In this document: piece after piece, positions 5,651 to 9,759 of the stretch
Numbering within the stretch: position 1 is the stretch's first letter
Layout: each line of letters starts with the position of its first letter
Assembly (NCBI GenBank): GCA_021300125.1
Contig: JAJTHX010000036.1
Coordinates: 1-9,759 of the forward strand
Length of the DNA: 9,759 nucleotides
Origin: Betaproteobacteria bacterium
GTDB lineage: Bacteria; Pseudomonadota; Gammaproteobacteria; Burkholderiales; SG8-41
Reading direction: 5' to 3'
Notes under the pieces: model-generated
The model's input: only the letters and a program-made list of their open reading frames with translations
What the model was told of the DNA's origin: nothing
Database searches by the model: none
Made by a program: the position numbers and the translations under genes

Positions 5651-6613
5651 TCAGTCCACCTTGGCGCCCGAAGCCTTGACGATTTTGGCGAACTTCGCGA
5701 CTTCGTTGCGAATGTGCTCCGCCACCTGTGCCGGAGTCATCGTGACGGCGGTCGCGCCGAAACGATTCCACTGCTCGATGACCTTGGGCTGTTTGAGCAT
5801 GGCCATCGCGCTGCCGTGCAGGCGGTTGACCACATCGGCGGGCAGGCTGGCCGGGCCGAGCAGGCCGCTGTAAAGGATGATGTCGTAACCCTTGATCGCT
5901 TCCCCGATTGCGGGGACCCCCGGGAAAGCCGGCGAGCGGCTGGTGCCGCTGACGCCGATCGCGCGCAGCCGGCCCGAGGTGGTGTAGGGCAGTGCCGCCG
6001 GCGTGGTGGTGAAGGAGGCCGCCACCTCTCCGCTGAGCACGGCTGCGGCCGCCGGTGCACTGCCTTTGTACGGCACATGCACCATCTTGATGCCGGCCTG
6101 GGCGCGAATGGCTTCCATGCCGAGGTGGATGATGGTGCCGTTGCCCGACGAGGCATAGACGATGTCATCCGGCCTGGATTTCGCCAGGGCGATGAACTCC
6201 GGCACGGATTTAACCGGCATCGACGGATGCACCACCAGCACCAGCGGCGACTGGGCGACCAGTGCGATCGCCGTGAAATCGCGCACCGTATCGAATGGCA
6301 GCTTCGCATACAGCGAGGCATTGATGGCGTGGGTGGTGACGTCGGTGAAATAGAGGGTATGGCCATCCGCGGGCGATTTGGCAATCAGGTCGGCGGCGAT
6401 GGTGGTGCCGGCGCCGGGGCGGTTCTCAACGACAAACGATTGTGAAAACGCTTCTCCGAGCTGCTGTGCGGTGATCCGGGCCAGCGTGTCGGAGATGCCG
6501 CCGGGCGGGAAGGGCACCAGCAGGCGCACCGGTTTGGCGGGATAGGTCTGCGCGGCACTGAACTGGGGGTTCAGGGCCATGGCGGCGGCGAACAGCGGGA
6601 TCAGCAGTTTCAT
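5651..6613 (-). CDS. Bug-family (TctC-like) tripartite tricarboxylate transporter substrate-binding protein
   Basis: The 320-residue periplasmic receptor has a signal peptide MKLLIPLFAAAMALNPQFSAAQ, probably cut near residue 21-22. Hallmarks of the Bug family follow: YPAKPVRLLVPFPPGGISD (24-42), VVENRPGAGT (61-70), VHVPYKGSAPA (178-188) and FPGVPAIGE (230-238). Such proteins bind carboxylates or other small organic anions and deliver them to TctAB-type permeases, but many are orphans, like this one: no TctA or TctB lies in the window. The start is the ATG at 6611-6613, which gives a clean signal peptide; an upstream in-frame ATG (6703) would add 30 residues before it. Its Shine-Dalgarno sequence is poor (GGAAAC). 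It converges on the SUMF1-like gene with 23 bp between stops, so the two are not co-transcribed. Confidence 0.93.
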   Translation of the reverse strand: MKLLIPLFAAAMALNPQFSAAQTYPAKPVRLLVPFPPGGISDTLARITAQQLGEAFSQSFVVENRPGAGTTIAADLIAKSPADGHTLYFTDVTTHAINASLYAKLPFDTVRDFTAIALVAQSPLVLVVHPSMPVKSVPEFIALAKSRPDDIVYASSGNGTIIHLGMEAIRAQAGIKMVHVPYKGSAPAAAAVLSGEVAASFTTTPAALPYTTSGRLRAIGVSGTSRSPAFPGVPAIGEAIKGYDIILYSGLLGPASLPADVVNRLHGSAMAMLKQPKVIEQWNRFGATAVTMTPAQVAEHIRNEVAKFAKIVKASGAKVD

Positions 6614-6755
6614 GATCTTGTTTCCATCAGGTTGGAGGGGGGCACGCAATTGCAGCAATAATGATGCCATGAAGAGGGCGCGGAACAGGGCCAGCACTGC
6701 CAATTGCCATGAGCGGCGAGTTGAAATGAAAAGTGACTGGCCGGGCGATTGGATT

Positions 6756-6774
6756 TCGGTGTTTCGAACACCGA
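6756..6774. repeat. Perfect 8-bp inverted repeat with 3-base loop
   Basis: TCGGTGTT (6756-6763) and AACACCGA (6767-6774) are exact reverse complements around TCG. The element lies in the 205-bp gap (6614-6818) between the tRNA gene and the Bug receptor gene, about 45 bp after the tRNA 3' end and 143 bp before the receptor start. No T-run follows on either strand, so it is not a standard intrinsic terminator. It could be an operator for the receptor gene or a processing or termination hairpin of the tRNA transcript. Apart from this and a weaker hairpin at about 6783-6801, I see nothing definite in the gap. Confidence 0.55.
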
Positions 6775-6818
6775 TAGGCGCCCGCTCAATGAAAAAGCGG
6801 TCCCGGGGGGGCGCTTGC

Positions 6819-6910
6819 TGGCGGAGAGGGAGGGATTCGAACCCTCGTTACGGGTTTCCCCGTAAACACGCTTTCCAGGCGTGCGACTTAAACCACTCAT
6901 CCACCTCTCC
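6819..6910 (-). tRNA. tRNA-Ser (anticodon GGA), CCA encoded
   Basis: The minus strand folds as a class II tRNA of 92 nt. The acceptor stem is GGAGAGG (from 6904-6910) with CCTCTCC (from 6823-6829), then discriminator G and a gene-encoded CCA (6819-6821). The anticodon arm is CACGC / loop CTGGAAA / GCGTG, with anticodon GGA at 6874-6876, which reads UCC and UCU serine codons. The long variable arm is a perfect 7-bp stem TTACGGG / CCCGTAA closed by a GAAA tetraloop. The T arm is GAGGG / TTCGAAT / CCCTC. All arms pair fully, so the gene is intact. Confidence 0.97.
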
Positions 6911-6920
6911 GAGGGCGCGG

Positions 6921-6926
6921 ATTTTA
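6921..6926 (-). promoter_or_regulatory. Candidate -10 element of the tRNA-Ser promoter
   Basis: On the minus strand TAAAAT (five of six matches to TATAAT) lies 10 bp before the mature tRNA 5' end, as expected for a short tRNA leader. The -35 region would fall at about 6944-6951, overlapping the end of the upstream terminator. There only partial matches such as TTGGAG are visible. The short distance and lack of other genes make a dedicated promoter here likely. Confidence 0.5.
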
Positions 6927-6949
6927 GCATGGGCCCGCAGGGCTGCTCC

Positions 6950-6979
6950 AAAAAACAAGGCCCGCCGAAGCGGGCCTTG
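6950..6979 (-). terminator. Intrinsic terminator of the symporter operon
   Basis: On the minus strand CAAGGCCCGC and GCGGGCCTTG form a perfect 10-bp GC-rich stem closed by a TTCG tetraloop, followed directly by six T. It begins 20 bp after the symporter stop codon. This is a textbook Rho-independent terminator, separating the symporter operon from the tRNA gene 40 bp further on. Confidence 0.95.
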
Positions 6980-6998
6980 GAGGGTGCTGACACCAGAC

Positions 6999-9074
6999 TC
7001 AGCTGGCCTGGGTCGATACCGTGTCGCCCTTGAGGCTGGGGTAGCGCACGTGCTCCACGAAGTCCTGGGTCTCCCGGTCCGGTGCCTTGGTCAGCAGGCT
7101 GACCACGACGATGGTCAGGATGCCGATCGGCAGGCCGAACACACCGGCCGAGATCGGGTTCAGGTTGAACCACAGGTCCATCTTCGGCACGCCCATGTTG
7201 GTGAAGAAGGGGTAGGTGCGCAGCATGTAATACATGCACACGCCGAGACCCGCGATCATGCCGGCGATGGCGCCAGCCTTGTTCGCGCGTTTCCAGAACA
7301 CCCCCAGCACCAGCGGCGGGAAGAAGGCGGATGCGGCCAGTGAGAACGCCGCGCCCACGAGGAACAGGATGTCACCCGGTTTGTAGGAAGTGACCCATGC
7401 CGCCGATATCGCCACCAGGATCAGCAGGACCTTGGAGATCGTGACCCGCTTCGCTGTGGAAGCATTGGGGTCGATCATCTTGTAGTACAGGTCATGCGAG
7501 AGCGCGTTGGCGATGGTCACCAGCAGGCCGTCCGCGGTGGACAGCGCCGCGGCGAGGCCGCCGGCAGCCACCAGCCCCGAAACGACATAGGGCAGGCCGG
7601 CGATTTCCGGCGTGGCGAGCACGATCAGGTCGCCTCCGATCACCACTTCGGCCCACTGCACGATGCCGTCGCGGTTGATGTCGGAGATGTTGAGCAGCGA
7701 TGGATCGACCTTGGCCCATGCCGCCGCCCAGGCTGGCAATGATGCGAAACTGCTGCCGACCAGGTTGGTGAACATGTCGTACTTGGCCAGCACCGCGAGG
7801 CAGGGCGCCGTGAAGTAGAGCAGGAAGATGAAGAACAGCGACCAGAACACCGACACGCGCGCCTCCTGCACGCTGGGCGTGGTGTAGTAGCGCATCAGGA
7901 TGTGGGGCAGTGCCGCGGTGCCGAACATCATGCAGAACACGATGCCGAGGAAGTTCAGCCGCGCAATGTCGCGCGCCTTCTCGTCCTTGCCGGGGAAGGG
8001 GTCGGCGTGCGCACGCACCGGGTTGGCGCGGGCGGTGAGGCCTTTGTCCTTGTTCCACTGTGCCTTCGCTGCCGCTTCGTCCTTGGGATAGGCGGCGAGC
8101 GCTTTCTCGGCGGCGGCGATCTGGTCGGCCGGTGCGTTGGCTGATTTCAGGCTCGCCACGTTCTGCTCAAGCTTGGCCTTGCCGTCAGCATAGGCCTTCG
8201 CCGGATCCTTGAGGTTGGCGTTGGCTGCGTCGGCACGATCCTTGAAGATCTTGCGCACTTCCTGCTCTTTCGGATCGGCATTGAGCTTCTTTTCGAGCTC
8301 GCCAACCTTCTGCAGCACCGGGCCGTAGGCCACCTGCGGCACCGGGATGCCGGTGTGCTTGATGCCGAGCCAGACCACAGGGGTGAGGTAGGCGATGATC
8401 AGGATGATGTACTGCGCGACCTGGGTCCAGGTCACCGCCTTCATGCCGCCAAGCATGGAGCACACCAGAATGCCGCCGAGGCCGACGAACACGCCGATGC
8501 CGAATTCCAGGCCGGTGAAGCGGCTGGTGATCAGGCCGACGCCGTAGATCTGCGCCACGACATAGACGAAGGAGCAGATGACCGCGGCGATGATGCCCAG
8601 GGTGCGGACGAAGTTGCCGCCGTAACGGGCGCCGAGGAAGTCGGGGATCGTGAACTGGCCGAACTTGCGCAGGTAGGGCGCGAGGAACAGCGCCACCAGG
8701 CAGTAGCCGCCGGTCCAGCCCATGACGAAGGCAAGGCCATCATAGCCGGCCAGGAACAGCGTGCCAGCCATGCCGATGAAGGAGGCCGCGCTCATCCAGT
8801 CCGCGCCGGTGGCCATGCCGTTGAACAGCGCCGGCACCCGGCGTCCCGCGACATAGTATTCGGATACGTCTGCCGTGCGGCTCATGATGCCGATGCCGGC
8901 GTAGAGGCCGATGGTCGCAAACAGGAAGGTGTAGCCGATCCAGGCCTTGGGCATGCCCATCTGCTCAAGGATAGCCAGCACGAACAGGAAGGCGAGGAAG
9001 CCGCCGACATACCAGCTGTAGGTTTTTTTCAGCTGGCGGTTGAATGCTGCCTGGGAGAAGGCGCCGGTGCTCAT
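6999..9074 (-). CDS. Large subunit sodium:solute symporter (VC_2705-type, ActP-related)
   Basis: The 691-residue inner-membrane protein belongs to the sodium:solute symporter (SSS) family and is close in wording to acetate permease ActP: GADWMSAASFIGMAG (90-104), AGYDGLAF (109-116), MFGTAALPHILMRYYT (383-398), and the Na+-site-like region LAAALSTADGLLVTIANALSHDLY (507-530). Paired with a DUF4212 small subunit it fits the VC_2705-type subfamily; the solute is probably a short-chain carboxylate, but this is inferred. It is much longer than ActP (about 550). Two features explain the extra length: a charged, Ala/Lys-rich helical insertion between about residues 245 and 370, and a loop with an EF-hand-like sequence at 465-476. 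Its ATG overlaps the small-subunit stop (ATGA), so the genes are translationally coupled. A strong terminator follows. Confidence 0.95.
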   Translation of the reverse strand: MSTGAFSQAAFNRQLKKTYSWYVGGFLAFLFVLAILEQMGMPKAWIGYTFLFATIGLYAGIGIMSRTADVSEYYVAGRRVPALFNGMATGADWMSAASFIGMAGTLFLAGYDGLAFVMGWTGGYCLVALFLAPYLRKFGQFTIPDFLGARYGGNFVRTLGIIAAVICSFVYVVAQIYGVGLITSRFTGLEFGIGVFVGLGGILVCSMLGGMKAVTWTQVAQYIILIIAYLTPVVWLGIKHTGIPVPQVAYGPVLQKVGELEKKLNADPKEQEVRKIFKDRADAANANLKDPAKAYADGKAKLEQNVASLKSANAPADQIAAAEKALAAYPKDEAAAKAQWNKDKGLTARANPVRAHADPFPGKDEKARDIARLNFLGIVFCMMFGTAALPHILMRYYTTPSVQEARVSVFWSLFFIFLLYFTAPCLAVLAKYDMFTNLVGSSFASLPAWAAAWAKVDPSLLNISDINRDGIVQWAEVVIGGDLIVLATPEIAGLPYVVSGLVAAGGLAAALSTADGLLVTIANALSHDLYYKMIDPNASTAKRVTISKVLLILVAISAAWVTSYKPGDILFLVGAAFSLAASAFFPPLVLGVFWKRANKAGAIAGMIAGLGVCMYYMLRTYPFFTNMGVPKMDLWFNLNPISAGVFGLPIGILTIVVVSLLTKAPDRETQDFVEHVRYPSLKGDTVSTQAS
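7647..7682 (-). other. EF-hand-like calcium-binding loop encoded within the symporter
   Basis: Residues 465-476 of the symporter read DINRDGIVQWAE. This matches the canonical 12-residue EF-hand loop: Asp, Asn and Asp at positions 1, 3 and 5, Gly at 6, a hydrophobic residue (Val) at 8 and Glu at 12. By comparison with SSS topology the loop joins two membrane helices on the periplasmic side. Calcium binding is a prediction from this motif; a flanking E/F helix pair is not obvious. Confidence 0.6.
7965..8342 (-). other. Charged helical insertion encoded within the symporter
   Basis: Residues about 245-370 separate two membrane helices that in ActP are joined by only some 30 residues. The stretch is rich in Ala, Lys, Glu, Asp and Gln (for example VGELEKKLNADPKEQE and AAAEKALAAYPKDEAAAK) and has no hydrophobic segment. 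It probably forms soluble helices or a coiled coil. From the usual SSS topology it should face the periplasm, which is an inference. Confidence 0.75.
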
Positions 9075-9337
9075 TCGATTTCTCCTTCCGCCACGTCATA
9101 TTCCTTGTCAAGTTTCTTCATGTACAGGGCATAGATGCCGATGATCACCACGTAGATGATCAACGAGCCCTGGGCCGACATGTAGAAGCCGAGCGGGAAG
9201 CCGAGGACCGTGATGTCGTTCAGTGCGCGCGCGTTCCAGCCGACAACGAACGTGGCGACGAACCAGATGCCGAGCAGAACGGCGGTGATGACCAGATTTT
9301 TCCGCCAGTACTCGTGGTGGCGTTGGGATAGCTCCAT
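9071..9337 (-). CDS. DUF4212 small subunit of sodium:solute symporter
   Basis: The 88-residue protein starts MELSQRHHEYWRKNLVI and has two predicted membrane helices (about 14-33 and 45-71) joined by a short loop with the WNARALNDITVLGFPLGFYMSAQG-like region typical of DUF4212, then an acidic C-terminal tail. Members of this family are regularly encoded directly before VC_2705-type symporters and are taken to be their small subunit, perhaps needed for assembly or activity. The ATG at 9335-9337 has a near-perfect AAGGAGG five bases upstream, so translation should be strong. The stop overlaps the start of the symporter by four bases (ATGA), making this the first gene of a two-gene operon. Confidence 0.95.
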   Translation of the reverse strand: MELSQRHHEYWRKNLVITAVLLGIWFVATFVVGWNARALNDITVLGFPLGFYMSAQGSLIIYVVIIGIYALYMKKLDKEYDVAEGEIE

Positions 9338-9382
9338 GCAACCCTCCTTTGGTTAAATTTCGGTCTTGCCGGATGTGACAGC

Positions 9383-9398
9383 AGGCGGTGTTCCGCCT
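9383..9398. repeat. Small hairpin in the leader of the symporter operon
   Basis: AGGCGG (9383-9388) and CCGCCT (9393-9398) pair around a 4-base loop. On the plus strand it is followed by TGTTTTG, which resembles a weak terminator, but no plus-strand gene precedes it. On the minus strand it would sit in the 5' leader, about 46 bp before the DUF4212 start codon. Its role is unclear. Confidence 0.35.
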
Positions 9399-9506
9399 TG
9401 TTTTGATTGGGTTTGGCGTCAGTCATCGTATTGAAAAAACCTTACAAAATCCTGAACCCAGGACCTACAATGTGGCGCCCCGCGGGCTCTGGGCCCGGCG
9501 GTCTTG

Positions 9507-9536
9507 TTGAAAAAATAACCTAATAAAATCAATAAT
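9507..9536 (+). promoter_or_regulatory. Candidate promoter of the OmpR-type regulator gene
   Basis: TTGAAA (9507-9512; four of six identical to TTGACA with the conserved TTG) and AATAAT (9531-9536; five of six) are separated by 18 bp within a distinctly AT-rich stretch (9507-9542). Transcription would start near 9543, leaving a leader of about 17 nt with the GGGAG ribosome binding site. A second candidate -10, TACAAT at 9466-9471, lies further upstream with a poor -35 (TTACAA at 9442-9447). Confidence 0.45.
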
Positions 9537-9559
9537 TTAATGGATATCCGGGAGCCTGC

Positions 9560-9759
9560 TTGCGTATCCTGATCAGCGAGGACGATGCGGTGCTGGCCGA
9601 GGCGCTGCGTTTTGCATTGACCCAGTCAGGATTTGCTGTGGACTGGGTCGCCAACGGCGTGGATGCCGACGAGGCGCTTAAAGCCTCGGATTTCGGGCTG
9701 CTCATTCTCGACCTCGGGCTGCCGCGGCTCGACGGCCTGGAGGTGCTGCGGCGCCTGCG
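9560..9759 (+). CDS. OmpR/QseB-type response regulator, N-terminal part (runs off right edge)
   Basis: The 66 visible residues form the start of a receiver domain: MRILISEDDAVLAEALRFAL, with acidic pocket E7-D8-D9 and predicted phospho-acceptor Asp51 in LLILDLGLPRLDGLEVLRRL. This wording is typical of OmpR/PhoB-family regulators of the QseB/PmrA/TctD group, whose winged-helix DNA-binding domain would lie beyond the window. The start is TTG at 9560, supported by GGGAG at 9550-9554 and by the conserved residues beginning directly after it; the nearby ATG (9540) is in another frame and reaches a stop after ten codons. The gene is divergent from the symporter operon with a 222-bp shared upstream region, so regulation of that operon is possible. 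A partner kinase probably follows outside the window. Confidence 0.9.
   Translation, partial: MRILISEDDAVLAEALRFALTQSGFAVDWVANGVDADEALKASDFGLLILDLGLPRLDGLEVLRRL

Noticed and set aside
4686..5771. Minus-strand open frame of 361 codons
   Set aside because: It is antisense to the SUMF1-like gene and crosses into the convergent receptor gene; no family signature.
6819..6910. tRNA-Ser as an attachment site for an integrated element
   Set aside because: No integrase, no repeated tRNA 3' fragment and no change in gene type on either side were seen in the window.
6610..7239. Minus-strand frame spanning the tRNA-Ser gene
   Set aside because: It would run through an intact tRNA and a strong terminator, so it cannot be a real gene.
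9220..9426. Minus-strand 68-codon frame starting upstream of DUF4212 (MTDAKPNQNK...)
   Set aside because: It has no Shine-Dalgarno sequence and overlaps the DUF4212 gene in another frame. A leader peptide is conceivable but there is no positive evidence.
1..9759. CRISPR array, insertion sequence or tandem repeat cluster
   Set aside because: No regularly spaced repeats, transposase motifs or terminal inverted repeats were found by reading both strands.

Overview
The window is GC-rich, tightly packed bacterial chromosome. A Bug-family (TctC-like) solute receptor, a FixJ-type two-component pair, a DUF4212/VC_2705-type sodium symporter pair and an FNR/Anr-type operator suggest a betaproteobacterium with a flexible oxygen-related or carboxylate-based lifestyle (Rhodocyclales or Burkholderiales-like). 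That placement is inferred from gene families and base composition, not from a search. I see no transposase, integrase, phage gene or CRISPR array. Most of the window looks like ordinary core or semi-core genome.

Layout, left to right. Positions 1-1727 (minus) hold a two-component pair: a histidine kinase with a MASE1-like membrane sensor, overlapping a FixJ-type response regulator that runs off the left edge. A 157-bp divergent intergenic region with overlapping TACGTG palindromes separates the kinase from a plus-strand Na+/H+-antiporter-like membrane protein (1885-3300). Next comes an AT-rich spacer with a consensus FNR/Anr site that appears to drive a small universal stress protein (3438-3863). 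A closely spaced plus-strand pair follows: a cytoplasmic enoyl-CoA hydratase/isomerase (3929-4696), then an exported SUMF1/FGE-fold protein without the FGE catalytic cysteines (4701-5627). Converging on it is an orphan Bug-type periplasmic binding protein (5651-6613, minus).

The right part is minus strand: tRNA-Ser(GGA) at 6819-6910, a strong intrinsic terminator at 6950-6979, and a two-gene operon for a DUF4212 small subunit and a large sodium:solute symporter (9337 down to 6999, ATGA overlap). The symporter has a long charged helical insertion and a canonical EF-hand-like loop. A 222-bp divergent region then leads to an OmpR-type response regulator (TTG start at 9560) that runs off the right edge.

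Functionally, the window combines signal transduction with membrane transport. Each of the two regulatory systems sits head-to-head with a transporter, which suggests but does not prove that they control those transporters. No clearly unprecedented system is visible. The best leads are the EF-hand and helical insertion of the symporter, the FNR-site/Usp promoter, the palindrome cluster between kinase and antiporter, and the enoyl-CoA hydratase/pseudo-FGE gene pair.
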